Shown piece by piece: positions 26,933 through 36,762 of a DNA stretch of 64,000 nucleotides (positions are counted from its first letter, which is position 1; each line of letters opens with the position of its first letter). Below the pieces are notes generated by a model that was not told the DNA's origin, did not search any database, and saw nothing but the letters and a program-made list of their open reading frames with translations. Both the position numbers and the translations under genes were made by a program. This DNA comes from Sulfuriferula sp. (lineage in GTDB: Bacteria; Pseudomonadota; Gammaproteobacteria; Burkholderiales; Sulfuriferulaceae): positions 1-64,000 of the forward strand of contig JABFSE010000004.1 of assembly GCA_013140765.1 (NCBI GenBank). Reading direction: 5' to 3'.

Positions 26933-28564
26933 TTAGTGCTGATTGGATGATAACGAGGATAATGCCAAACCGACATCATCCAGCCAATTATCCGCACCCA
27001 GCAATTTATCCACCTCTGACTGTGCCAGCTTACGCATCACGACTGGGTTCGCTTCGCACAAAATCACTCGCACACCGCGTTTCTGAAAACGCACTATCGT
27101 ATCTTTGAGCATATAAATCCCAGTCACGTCAATAAATGGCACTCGCCCCATACGGATAATTAGCACGGTCATACTCTCATGCAAGCTGGCTAACGTGCTT
27201 TCAAAACTCGATGCCGCACCAAAGAAAAAAGGTCCATCAATAGAATAAATTTGCACGCCTTTGGGCACACCAGCAGGGCAAAATTCAGCCATACTCGCAT
27301 CGGTTTCGCTCTGCACTGTCACTGACTCGGTCATTCTTTTCATAAACAGCAAAGCCGCCAGCATCACCCCGACATTCACCGCAATGACCAAATCCGTAAA
27401 CACAGTCAGCACAAATGTTATCAGCAACAGCGCCCTGTCATTTTTAGGCGCATGGCGGGCGATGTCAATAAAATGATGTATCTCACTCATATTCCACGCT
27501 ACCACAAACAATATCGCTGCCAACGCAGCCAATGGAATATACGCCGCTAGCGGCGCGAATATCAACACGATCAGCACTAAAGTCAGCGCGTGAATTATCC
27601 CCGCCAGCGGGCTGGTCGCACCATTACGGATATTCGTTGCCGTCCGTGCAATTGCACCAGTAGCCGCGAAGCCACCGAATAACGGCGATAACACATTCGC
27701 CGCACCTTGCCCGATAAGCTCCTGATTGGAATTATGTTTAGTACAAGTCATCCCATCCGCCACCACGGCGGACAACAATGACTCTATCGCACCCAGCAGG
27801 GCAATGGTGAATGCGGGTCCAATCAATTCCACCACTTGCGAATAAGTCATCGCAGGCAAATGGAAACCAGGCAAACTACTCGGTATCCCGCCAAATGCAG
27901 TTCCTATGGTGGCAACACCTGAAAAAGCACCGAAATACTGCACCAAAGTCACCACCACCATGGCAATCAAAGGCGCGGGCACACGCTTCACAAAACGAGG
28001 TGCGACAACCAATATCGCCAAACCCAGCGCGGCCAGCAAGGTCGTTGCCAAATGCAATTCAGGTAACGCCGCCAATAAGTGCAACAGTTTTTCATGGAAA
28101 TGTGCGCCCGTTGCAACAGGATGCAAACCAAAAAAATCTTTCCATTCCCCTACCCAGATCAGCACCGCAATACCTGTGGTAAAACCTGTAATCACTGGCA
28201 TGGGAATAAAACGTATCACCGCACCAAACTTGGCGAACCCCATCAGCATGAGCATTACGCCCGCCATCAGCGTCGCAACCTGCAAACCGTCATAGCCATA
28301 TTTAGCCGTAATTGTGGCCAGAATAACGATAAATGCACCCGTCGGCCCCGAAATCTGCACCCGGCTTCCGCCAAAAACGGTAGTCACTAAACCCGCAATA
28401 ATCGCAGTGTATATCCCCTGCTCAGGCTTGGCACCACTGGCAATTGCAAAAGCCATCGCCAACGGCAAAGCCACGATGCCGACGATGACTCCCGCCATCA
28501 CATTCTTGATAAAATCACGCCGATTAAATAATCCAGCGCGATATGCTTCAGCCAGCACTATCAT
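26933..28564 (-). CDS. SulP family anion transporter (second copy, 543 aa)
   Basis: IVGIVALPLAMAFAIASGAKPEQGIYTAIIAGL...GGSRVQISGPTGAFIVI; C-terminal STAS domain; GGAGGT SD before ATG 28564. Confidence 0.9.
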   Translation of the reverse strand: MIVLAEAYRAGLFNRRDFIKNVMAGVIVGIVALPLAMAFAIASGAKPEQGIYTAIIAGLVTTVFGGSRVQISGPTGAFIVILATITAKYGYDGLQVATLMAGVMLMLMGFAKFGAVIRFIPMPVITGFTTGIAVLIWVGEWKDFFGLHPVATGAHFHEKLLHLLAALPELHLATTLLAALGLAILVVAPRFVKRVPAPLIAMVVVTLVQYFGAFSGVATIGTAFGGIPSSLPGFHLPAMTYSQVVELIGPAFTIALLGAIESLLSAVVADGMTCTKHNSNQELIGQGAANVLSPLFGGFAATGAIARTATNIRNGATSPLAGIIHALTLVLIVLIFAPLAAYIPLAALAAILFVVAWNMSEIHHFIDIARHAPKNDRALLLITFVLTVFTDLVIAVNVGVMLAALLFMKRMTESVTVQSETDASMAEFCPAGVPKGVQIYSIDGPFFFGAASSFESTLASLHESMTVLIIRMGRVPFIDVTGIYMLKDTIVRFQKRGVRVILCEANPVVMRKLAQSEVDKLLGADNWLDDVGLALSSLSSNQH

Positions 28565-28580
28565 TGCCTACCTCCAAAAC

Positions 28581-28617
28581 AAAAAGCCGCCTATTCATGA
28601 TGAACAGGCGGCTTTTT
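28581..28617 (-). terminator. Terminator-like hairpin in leader of SulP gene at 28564
   Basis: AAAAAGCCGCCT...AGGCGGCTTTTT; on minus strand hairpin then TTTTTGTTTT then GGAGGT. Confidence 0.8.
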
Positions 28618-28670
28618 GTATCAATTCGATTGAGTATCCTAAATAAAACAACTCACATCAGGATAACAAA

Positions 28671-29231
28671 TCAAAATTCGTTCTGCAACTTTTTATAGCC
28701 TTTAACCAAGTTGATATTGGTTTGCGCCACATCTTCAGAGAAATCTTTTTCACTGAAGCCCACTTGTTTGACCAAGCTTAAATCAGAATCAGCATGGATA
28801 TTTGTTGTTGACGGGATGTGGAATCCATCGGGTAGCGCACATGCCTCAACCACAGAGTTATGCCGCACCACACAGCGTTTACCGACAGTGCAATTAAACA
28901 GCACCGAATTGAAACCGATAAACACATTGTCCCCCACTACACACGGGCCATGCACGATAGAACGATGCGCGATAGAGGTATGCTCACCTATCTGTACTCT
29001 CGCGCCTGATTTTGAATGAATAACCACGCCATCTTGAATATTGGAATTCGCACCGATAATAATCGGCTCCATCTCACCATGCTCATCAACTTCATCTGCC
29101 CTAATAACCACATAGGGTCCGATAAACACGTTTTCACCGATAAACACTTTGCCGCAAATAATCGCGGTAGGGTCAACAAAAGCCGACTCATGTATTACTG
29201 GCAAATCACCACTGGGATTTTTGCGTATCAT
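28671..29231 (-). CDS. Gamma-class carbonic anhydrase-like left-handed beta-helix protein
   Basis: Hexapeptide repeats and candidate zinc His cluster VVIHSKSG...IAHRSIVHGPCVV; 4 nt overlap with upstream SulP. Confidence 0.8.
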   Translation of the reverse strand: MIRKNPSGDLPVIHESAFVDPTAIICGKVFIGENVFIGPYVVIRADEVDEHGEMEPIIIGANSNIQDGVVIHSKSGARVQIGEHTSIAHRSIVHGPCVVGDNVFIGFNSVLFNCTVGKRCVVRHNSVVEACALPDGFHIPSTTNIHADSDLSLVKQVGFSEKDFSEDVAQTNINLVKGYKKLQNEF

Positions 29232-31045
29232 TTCCTAGGTTCTCCATTGGGTAAATTTACATGGCATGGCGCGAAGATACGCGCACTACAATTACGGCAA
29301 ATTTCGCTATCCAATTGTGGGTAAATACTATCAATAGGACGCGTCTTAGGTGGGAAAATATGGTCAGCACCTATGCCATCCATATAGTCGCCCTTACCAA
29401 ACAACTCGCATACGTCCTGTTGTACACGATAAAAATACAGACCGCCACCCAGCTTTTTACGTCGTTGCGCTTCTTGCTTGAGCATTTCTGCCCCAGCAAT
29501 ATCAACAAAACCTATCCCGCCAGCGGCAATCAGCAATGATTTTTGTTGTGGATTATGCTCATCTACATCTTGGAAAATCTGTTGTACGTGATTAACCGCG
29601 CCAAAGAAAATCGAGCCTTGTACCCGTAAAATTTTCATCTGCGGGCATTCTGGCGATTGATTAACACGCACATAATAATAGCTCTCAGGATCAGGATCAG
29701 GCACGACGGCCACCACTTCAGGGCGCGAAGTGCGATATAAATACAGCATCAACGACAACATAATGCCGAGGAAAATACCTTTTTCCAGATCCACTAGCGT
29801 GCCGATTAACGTCACAGCCAAAATCGCAGTTTCTTGACGGCTAGTATGCAAAATAGAATGAATGTGGTGGAAATCTATCAAACCATATGCGACCAGAAAC
29901 AAAATACCTGCCATCGCCGCCGTCGGCAAATATGCCGCCAGTGAAGCCACCATCAACAAAATAATCACCAAAAACACGGATGAATAAACAGCCGCCAAAG
30001 GCGTTTTAGCCCCTGCCGCATAGTTCACGCCACTGCGGTTGAATGAGCCGCTAGAAGGGTAGCTAGAAAAGAAACTACCGAATAAGTTAGACAAGCCTTG
30101 ACCAACGAACTCCTGGTTACCATCAATACGTTGCTCAGATTTAACGGCTATCGCACGCGAAATCGACACCGCCTCAGTCAACGCTAACATAGTCACAATC
30201 AATGACGGAAACAATACCTGCTTAATCGCCGCCAGCGACAAATCAGGGTGGGTTAAAGGCGGCAAACTCGCGGTCAATGCACCTACTGTTTTAATGTGCG
30301 TCACCTCCGCGCCACCGTACATCTGGTTAATAATCAATGCCGCCACACTACCTATCACCATCGCCAATATCATATATAGCTTAGGCATATATTTCTTCAG
30401 CAAAATACCCGACACCAGCGTCACCGCGCCCACCGCAGTCACGTAAGGATTGATTTTATCGAACTGCAAATAAACTTGTTCTAACACTTCATGGAATGGC
30501 AAACCACGTGCCATCTGCAAGCCCAAAAAGTTTTTAATCTGGCTACCTGCAATCAATACCGCCGCACCTGCTGTAAAACCAATGACCACGGTATGCGAAA
30601 TAAAGTTGACCAATACCCCCATACGCGCCAAGCCCATAATCAACTGGAACAAGCCTGCCATAAACGTCAAAGTCAGCACCAAGCTAATATAATGCGCCGA
30701 CCCAGGTTCGGCGTAAGGGCTGACAGAAGCAAACACCGCAATAGAAATCGCCGTGGTCGGCCCTGACACCAAATGCCAAGATGAACCAAACATCGCGCCT
30801 ATAATCGCTGGCACCATCGCCGCATACAAACCAAACTCAGGCGGCAAACCCGCAATAGTTGCAAACGCCACACCTTGCGGCAACACGATCATCGCACCCG
30901 TTAAACCAGCGATTAAATCAGATTTGGTGGTGGATTTATCCACCATGGGCCACCAACGCAAGAAGGGAAATACTTTATAGAGCCAGAGCGGGCAGGCGAT
31001 AGAATTTTTCAAAGCGACCTCGATATTAGAATAGAAACCAACCAC
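29228..31045 (-). CDS. SulP family anion transporter (first copy, 605 aa) with STAS domain and Cys-rich C-terminal tail
   Basis: DLIAGLTGAMIVLPQGVAFATIAGLPPEFGLYAAMVPAIIGAMFGSSWHLVSGPTTAIS; tail SEICRNCSARIFAPCHVNLPNGEPR. Confidence 0.9.
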   Translation of the reverse strand: MVGFYSNIEVALKNSIACPLWLYKVFPFLRWWPMVDKSTTKSDLIAGLTGAMIVLPQGVAFATIAGLPPEFGLYAAMVPAIIGAMFGSSWHLVSGPTTAISIAVFASVSPYAEPGSAHYISLVLTLTFMAGLFQLIMGLARMGVLVNFISHTVVIGFTAGAAVLIAGSQIKNFLGLQMARGLPFHEVLEQVYLQFDKINPYVTAVGAVTLVSGILLKKYMPKLYMILAMVIGSVAALIINQMYGGAEVTHIKTVGALTASLPPLTHPDLSLAAIKQVLFPSLIVTMLALTEAVSISRAIAVKSEQRIDGNQEFVGQGLSNLFGSFFSSYPSSGSFNRSGVNYAAGAKTPLAAVYSSVFLVIILLMVASLAAYLPTAAMAGILFLVAYGLIDFHHIHSILHTSRQETAILAVTLIGTLVDLEKGIFLGIMLSLMLYLYRTSRPEVVAVVPDPDPESYYYVRVNQSPECPQMKILRVQGSIFFGAVNHVQQIFQDVDEHNPQQKSLLIAAGGIGFVDIAGAEMLKQEAQRRKKLGGGLYFYRVQQDVCELFGKGDYMDGIGADHIFPPKTRPIDSIYPQLDSEICRNCSARIFAPCHVNLPNGEPRK

Positions 31046-31159
31046 AAAACCCTTGAATTATCGCTTATTTACGCGCACACGGCAAACAACTATCACACCG
31101 ATTTGGATTAGCCGCTCGCATCAGCTAAACTGAGCACTACTTTATTGAACCTAGACACC

Positions 31160-32464
31160 ATGGCGCACACCAACTTCCCTACCGTACTCCCACTTGAAAC
31201 TGCCGTTATTGCCCTGCGCTCAGTGCTTCCACTAGATGCGCCTGCTGACGTATTATTAAGCCGATTTTTCCGTGAAAACCCGACACTGGGTGCAAAAGAT
31301 CGTGCATTTATTGCCGAATTAGTTTTTGGCGTATTGCGCAATTTACGCTCACTCGACAACGCCTGTGAAAAACCCACTCCACGCTTGCTTGCCATCGCTT
31401 GGTTAGCACGCGTACACGGCATGAGTTCACGCCAACTCGAGCCGTATTTACGCGGTCCTGAAATGGACATGTTACCCAAAATAAAAGCTTTTAACTTGGC
31501 TGAACAAGCACTTGCCGTGCAATGGGATGTACCTGATTGGTTAGCCGAACGCTTACTTGCCACTTTCGGTGAAGCCAACGCCACTAAACTCACCACCGCA
31601 CTACGCCGCGCCGCGCCGTTAGATATACGCACCAACACCATATTAACCAAGCGTGACGACCTACTCGCTACACTCAACGCGGCTGGCATCACCGCAACAC
31701 CTACCCCTTATTCACCTGTAGGCATACGTTTAGCCGACAAACCTGCATTGAATAAATACAAACCATTTTTAGCAGGCGAATTTGAAGTGCAAGACGAAGG
31801 TAGTCAGCTACTAGGCTATTTAGTCGCACCTAAACGTGGCGACATGGTGGTGGATTTTTGTGCAGGTGCAGGCGGTAAAACCTTATTGCTAGGCGCATTG
31901 ATGAATTCTACGGGTCGTTTATACGCGTTCGACATTTCAGAAAAACGCCTCACCAAACTCAAGCCTAGACTCAAACGCTCAGGGCTATCCAACCTCACAC
32001 CACAGCTCATTACCAGCGAACACGACAGTCGCATTAAACGACTCGCGGGTAAAATCGACCGCGTACTGGTTGACGCACCTTGTAGCGGCTTAGGCACATT
32101 ACGCCGCAATCCAGATTTGAAATTACGTCAAAGCCCGCAAAGCGTGGCCGAGCTCACCGTCAAACAAGCCAGTATATTGGCGGCGGCGGCGAATCTGGTC
32201 AAGCCTGGTGGCCGCTTAGTGTATGCCACTTGTAGCTTATTGCCCGAAGAGAACGAAGACATAGTGACGGCATTTTTAGCCAACAACCCACGCTTTCAAC
32301 TTAAAAATGCGGCTGAAGTGTTAAGCCAACAACAAATCAACTTGGACACAGGTGAGTATTTGCGCCTGAACCCTGCCGACCACGGCACAGATGGCTTCTT
32401 TGCCGCCGTGCTCGAAGCCGCACCAGCCGCCAAACCAGCACCTGCGGTCAACGATGCGGTATAA
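31160..32464 (+). CDS. rsmB: 16S rRNA (cytosine-C5)-methyltransferase, RsmB-like
   Basis: VVDFCAGAGGKTLLLGALM...VLVDAPCSGLGTLRRNPDLKLR...LVYATCSLLPEENE. Confidence 0.88.
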   Translation: MAHTNFPTVLPLETAVIALRSVLPLDAPADVLLSRFFRENPTLGAKDRAFIAELVFGVLRNLRSLDNACEKPTPRLLAIAWLARVHGMSSRQLEPYLRGPEMDMLPKIKAFNLAEQALAVQWDVPDWLAERLLATFGEANATKLTTALRRAAPLDIRTNTILTKRDDLLATLNAAGITATPTPYSPVGIRLADKPALNKYKPFLAGEFEVQDEGSQLLGYLVAPKRGDMVVDFCAGAGGKTLLLGALMNSTGRLYAFDISEKRLTKLKPRLKRSGLSNLTPQLITSEHDSRIKRLAGKIDRVLVDAPCSGLGTLRRNPDLKLRQSPQSVAELTVKQASILAAAANLVKPGGRLVYATCSLLPEENEDIVTAFLANNPRFQLKNAAEVLSQQQINLDTGEYLRLNPADHGTDGFFAAVLEAAPAAKPAPAVNDAV

Positions 32465-32993
32465 AGCATTATTTTTACTCACACTGGTAAACACAGCGAC
32501 AGCCGCTGTTTTGCCAGTGCCGATCGCGGCAACAGGCACAATACAAGTTGCATTTACCCCAGGCGACGCGGCCGACCAGCTTATCATCAATGCGATTAAA
32601 CAAGCACGGCAACAAATACTCGTACAAAGCTATAGTTTTACCCACTTAGGCATCGCCAACGCGCTGATTAAAGCGCACCAACGTGGTCTGGCAGTGATGC
32701 TAATAGCCGATAAACGCCAAGACGAACACACACCCACCAGCCTCATCCGCGAGCTCGCACAAGCAGGCATTGCCATCGTCACAGATAGCGAACACAGCAG
32801 TGCGCACAACAAAGTGATGATACTTGATGCCGATACCGCGCATCCCGTCATCATCACAGGTAGCTATAATTTCACCCATGCCGCCCAGTTTACCAATGCT
32901 GAAAACCTGCTTATTCTGCGTGACAACCCCACACTAACCATCGCCTATCGTGATAACTGGCAACGCCATTATGCGCACTCATTCCCCTACTGA
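32454..32993 (+). CDS. Phospholipase D-like nuclease, single HKD motif, secreted
   Basis: Signal peptide; SAHNKVMILDADTAHPVIITGSYNFTHAAQFTNAENLLIL. Confidence 0.88.
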   Translation: MRYKALFLLTLVNTATAAVLPVPIAATGTIQVAFTPGDAADQLIINAIKQARQQILVQSYSFTHLGIANALIKAHQRGLAVMLIADKRQDEHTPTSLIRELAQAGIAIVTDSEHSSAHNKVMILDADTAHPVIITGSYNFTHAAQFTNAENLLILRDNPTLTIAYRDNWQRHYAHSFPY

Positions 32994-32998
32994 CCATC

Positions 32999-34282
32999 AT
33001 GACCAAGCCCATACCATTGGATAATTTATTAACCCATTTGCTCAACGACTCCCATCAGACTGATTTGCTATGGCAAGCAGGCATACTCATTATTTGCGGG
33101 TTAATAAGCTGGGGCTTGATGCGCTGGATTACACCCTATCTCGCACACGAAAAAGCCACTTGGCGCATAGGCAACGCCGCCGCCAAGCGCATCGGTTTCC
33201 CGCTCATCACTTTAACGCTCATCAGCCTAGCGCGTGAATCCGTCGAATCGGTCATTGAGACCCACTTAATCAGCATCATCATCCCGCTATTAAGTGCACT
33301 GGTATTAGTACGGATTTTAGTTTACATGCTACGTTTTGCACTCAACGACAGCCTCGCCATCAGAACGTGGGAACGCTATATTGCTTGGGCTATCTGGCTA
33401 GGATTCGCATTACACATCACAGGGCTGTTGCCGCGTATTGAATATGCGCTAGATACGATTTCATTTGAGTCGGGTAAACACCATTTTTCGCTATTGCTAC
33501 TGCTCGAAGCACTCATCGTCATCACTTTTTCTATCATTGCCGCGCTCTGGTTATCACAATTTATAGAATCACGTTTATTGCGCGTCACGGGCATGGATGC
33601 CAGCTTACGCTTGGCACTCATCAAAACCATGCGCACTTTATTGCTCATTTTCGCCGTGCTTATCGCTCTGCCAGCCGTAGGCATAGACCTAACCGTACTA
33701 TCGGTATTCGGCGGTGCACTAGGGGTAGGGCTAGGCTTGGGGCTACAAAAAATCGCCAGCAACTACGTCTCAGGCTTCATCATCCTGCTCGACCGCTCAG
33801 TACGCCCAGGCGATATGATTACCGTGGGCACTAGCTATGGCGAAGTCAGCCAATTAAATACCCGCTACACGCTGTTGCGCTCATTAGACGGTACAGAAAT
33901 CATCATCCCCAATGAAAACCTGCTCACCTCTACCGTCATCAACCACTCTTTCACCAAGCGCGATGTACGTCTCAAGCTCCCCATGCAAATCAGCTATGAC
34001 AGCAATGTTGAATTAGCGCGAGAAATCATGAAAAATATCGCACTCGCACACCCTCGCGTGCTCAAAGACAACGAATACATTCCCACCGTACTGCTCACCA
34101 GCTTTGCCGATAGCGGTATCAACCTAGAGCTAAACTTGTGGATAGCCGACCCCGAAGACGGTCAAAACAATTTACGCTCTGATCTCAACCTCGCGATTTG
34201 GGCAGCGTTTCGGCAATCAGGCATAGAAATCCCTTACCCTAGGCGCGACATACACATCATGACCGAGCCGCCAAAATTATGA
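32999..34282 (+). CDS. Mechanosensitive ion channel, MscS family
   Basis: VFGGALGVGLGLGLQKIASNYVSGFIILLDRSVRPGDMITV...GTEIIIPNENLL. Confidence 0.92.
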   Translation: MTKPIPLDNLLTHLLNDSHQTDLLWQAGILIICGLISWGLMRWITPYLAHEKATWRIGNAAAKRIGFPLITLTLISLARESVESVIETHLISIIIPLLSALVLVRILVYMLRFALNDSLAIRTWERYIAWAIWLGFALHITGLLPRIEYALDTISFESGKHHFSLLLLLEALIVITFSIIAALWLSQFIESRLLRVTGMDASLRLALIKTMRTLLLIFAVLIALPAVGIDLTVLSVFGGALGVGLGLGLQKIASNYVSGFIILLDRSVRPGDMITVGTSYGEVSQLNTRYTLLRSLDGTEIIIPNENLLTSTVINHSFTKRDVRLKLPMQISYDSNVELAREIMKNIALAHPRVLKDNEYIPTVLLTSFADSGINLELNLWIADPEDGQNNLRSDLNLAIWAAFRQSGIEIPYPRRDIHIMTEPPKL

Positions 34283-34387
34283 CAATTGCTTGACTTCTGG
34301 TATATTGATAGCCTATAGTTTTATATCAGGATAATTTTGTCCTGAATTATTTCAATACAGCCTAACAGGCTACGAGGTAACGAATAT

Positions 34388-35566
34388 ATGATGGAATTGA
34401 TTGCAAACGGTTTAGTTGGTCACTTGCCTTGGTACGGTTATGTACTGGTTGCACTGGCATTTACACACATTACCATTGCGGGTGTCACTATCTACTTACA
34501 CCGCCACCAAGCACATCGCGCTTTAGAGTTACATGCTATTCCTAGCCATTTTTTCCGTTTCTGGTTATGGCTAACCACAGGCATGATTACCAAAGAATGG
34601 GCGGCCATACACCGCAAGCACCACGCCAAATGCGAAACCGCTGAAGACCCACACAGCCCACAAGTATTAGGTATCAAAAAAGTGTTTTTTGAAGGCGCAG
34701 AACTTTACCGCGCCGCACGCAAACAACGCGACACCATGAACAAATACGGCTCAGGCACGCCTGAAGACTGGATAGAACACAAACTCTACACCCCACATAG
34801 CGGCTTAGGTATTTACCTCATGCTGGCGGTCAATTTGATATTGTTCGGGCCTATTGGTCTCACCATCTGGGCAGTACAAATGGCGTGGATACCAGTAACA
34901 GCCGCAGGCATCATCAACGGCATAGGTCACTACTGGGGCTACCGCAACTTCACCTGCGAAGATGCCAGCACCAACGTATTCCCTTGGGGTATTTTAATCG
35001 GTGGCGAAGAACTACATAACAACCACCACGCATATGGCAGTTCGGCTAAATTATCCAACAAATGGTTTGAGTTCGACATAGGCTGGTTCTACATACGCAC
35101 CATGGAAATCGTCGGCTTGGCCAAAGTCAAAAAAATCGCACCTACGGCTAAATTCAACACAGCCAAACAAGTGTGCGATCACGACTTGCTCAATGCCGTC
35201 ATAACACACCGCTATGACGTATTAACGCGCTATGCACGCACCGTTAAAGCAACTTACGGCGTGGAATTAGATAAGATAGCCAGCTCGTTGCCAAATGGCA
35301 AAATCGAGAAATTAAAAAGCTGGCTACACTTAGACGCGGCAGATTTGGGTGATGCAGAAAAAACCAAACTGGCTGAAGTGCTTAAACAAAGCCATGCGCT
35401 CAATACCATCTACACCATGCGCCAAGAGTTATCGCAATTATGGGCGCGTTCTAACGCCTCCAAAGAGCAATTACTCAAGCAATTACAAGACTGGTGTCAC
35501 CGTGCAGAAAGCAGTGGCATAAGCTCATTGCAAACGTTCTCACACAAATTACGTAGCTACGCTTAA
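34388..35566 (+). CDS. Fatty acid desaturase (acyl-CoA desaturase/DesA type)
   Basis: Histidine boxes HRHQAHRA, HRKHHAKC, HNNHHAYG. Confidence 0.92.
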   Translation: MMELIANGLVGHLPWYGYVLVALAFTHITIAGVTIYLHRHQAHRALELHAIPSHFFRFWLWLTTGMITKEWAAIHRKHHAKCETAEDPHSPQVLGIKKVFFEGAELYRAARKQRDTMNKYGSGTPEDWIEHKLYTPHSGLGIYLMLAVNLILFGPIGLTIWAVQMAWIPVTAAGIINGIGHYWGYRNFTCEDASTNVFPWGILIGGEELHNNHHAYGSSAKLSNKWFEFDIGWFYIRTMEIVGLAKVKKIAPTAKFNTAKQVCDHDLLNAVITHRYDVLTRYARTVKATYGVELDKIASSLPNGKIEKLKSWLHLDAADLGDAEKTKLAEVLKQSHALNTIYTMRQELSQLWARSNASKEQLLKQLQDWCHRAESSGISSLQTFSHKLRSYA

Positions 35567-35580
35567 TTAAGTACCACAAT

Positions 35581-35607
35581 AAAAAACCCGCATAATGCGG
35601 GTTTTTT
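35581..35607 (+). terminator. Intrinsic terminator after desaturase
   Basis: AAAAAACCCGCA-TAA-TGCGGGTTTTTT. Confidence 0.85.
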
Positions 35608-35651
35608 ATTGTATGGAACCTATGTACGCACGCAGTTATAAACTTATCATC

Positions 35652-35918
35652 TCAGTGGCTATGCAGCTTCTCTTGCAACCAGATCTTAATAAGCGACTGA
35701 TAAGGCACATCGCGAGAATTCGCAGCCGCTCTAATGGAATCCAGAAGATGCTGCGGCAATCGTAGCGAAATCGTTTTAGTTGTAGGCTTCAAATTAGGCA
35801 ACACGATATTTCGCGCCGTTGACCAGTCCAAATAGTCTGCCGAATCTGCTTTATCCCAAAAGGCTTGCTCTTCTGCCTCATCAGCAAACTTCGGAATTGA
35901 TTTAAGTGCTTTGTTCAT
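35652..35918 (-). CDS. brnA: BrnA-family antitoxin
   Basis: MNKALKSIPKFADEAEEQAFWDKADSADYLDWSTAR...TISLRLPQHLLDSIRAAANSRDVPYQSLIKIWLQEKL; downstream of and overlapping brnT. Confidence 0.88.
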   Translation of the reverse strand: MNKALKSIPKFADEAEEQAFWDKADSADYLDWSTARNIVLPNLKPTTKTISLRLPQHLLDSIRAAANSRDVPYQSLIKIWLQEKLHSH

Positions 35919-36201
35919 AAATAATGCGCTCCTTCTTGTGCATATCCCTAGCCGAAATAATCCGAATTTTCTCACCAGTATTGCGTAATGTGAATGTAAT
36001 ATGCAATACACGCCCCTCATCTGTCTGACCTAACGCATGAAAACGTGGCTCACTTTGACTGTGTTCTGCATCTACCAGTAACAAGAGCGGTTCATTAAAA
36101 AAAGTTTGCTCTGCTTCGGCCATTGAAACACCGTGCTTTTCGTTTTTACGGGCATTTCCTTCATCCCAGTCAAAACCAGATATTTTGTGTAGCTCTATCA
36201 T
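35902..36201 (-). CDS. brnT: BrnT-family toxin
   Basis: FDWDEGNARKNEKHGVSMAEAEQTFF...RFHALGQTDEGRVLHITFTLR...IRIISARDMHKKER. Confidence 0.92.
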   Translation of the reverse strand: MIELHKISGFDWDEGNARKNEKHGVSMAEAEQTFFNEPLLLLVDAEHSQSEPRFHALGQTDEGRVLHITFTLRNTGEKIRIISARDMHKKERIIYEQST

Positions 36202-36204
36202 ATC

Positions 36205-36225
36205 TGTATATTATGTACATATACA
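36205..36225. promoter_or_regulatory. Candidate BrnA operator (inverted repeat)
   Basis: TGTATAT-TATGTAC-ATATACA just upstream of brnT start. Confidence 0.5.
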
Positions 36226-36276
36226 ATAAAAAGCAATAACCACATCATCCAGGTTTTTATTGTGCGGCATAAGCGA

Positions 36277-36753
36277 CTATCCGCCCCACAACCTATCACC
36301 CACCTTAGCTTGCGCATACCAGCGATTCAGCTCCACGCCTTGCTGTGCATCGTCGTGCTCATAGCCAGGCGCAAAATCACTAGACGTTATCACCGTATAA
36401 GGACCATGCTTAACTTCAAATATCACGCCGCCTTTATCCAGCGACAACACGCCATGCAAGACGCCCGCTGGGGTTTCTTCTACCGCGCTATCCTCGCCCA
36501 ATACAGTACGATGCGTGACGAAGCCATCGTCGCTGAATAACAGCACAACAAACCGCCCACGCAATGCAGTCAACAGCTCCCACGTATGCACATGGCGATG
36601 TGGGCGTATCACGGTTGCAGGCTCCATTGCTATCGCCAGCCGCTGTATGCTGTCGCTCAAATCATCGTGCATATTTGCGTTCATGCGATAGCGTGGCGAA
36701 GCAACCGCTTGCGCACTGATATTGTCCAATTGACTAAAATTTAGCTGCTTCAA
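36277..36753 (-). CDS. WbuC-family cupin fold protein
   Basis: HRHVHTWELLTALRGRFVVLLF...EETPAGVLHGVLSLDKGGVIFEVKHGPY. Confidence 0.85.
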   Translation of the reverse strand: MKQLNFSQLDNISAQAVASPRYRMNANMHDDLSDSIQRLAIAMEPATVIRPHRHVHTWELLTALRGRFVVLLFSDDGFVTHRTVLGEDSAVEETPAGVLHGVLSLDKGGVIFEVKHGPYTVITSSDFAPGYEHDDAQQGVELNRWYAQAKVGDRLWGG

Positions 36754-36762
36754 ATCTCACTC

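Noticed and set aside
31108-31692. 194 aa minus-strand ORF opposite rsmB
   Set aside because: Shadow ORF antisense to rsmB; Ser/Ala-rich.
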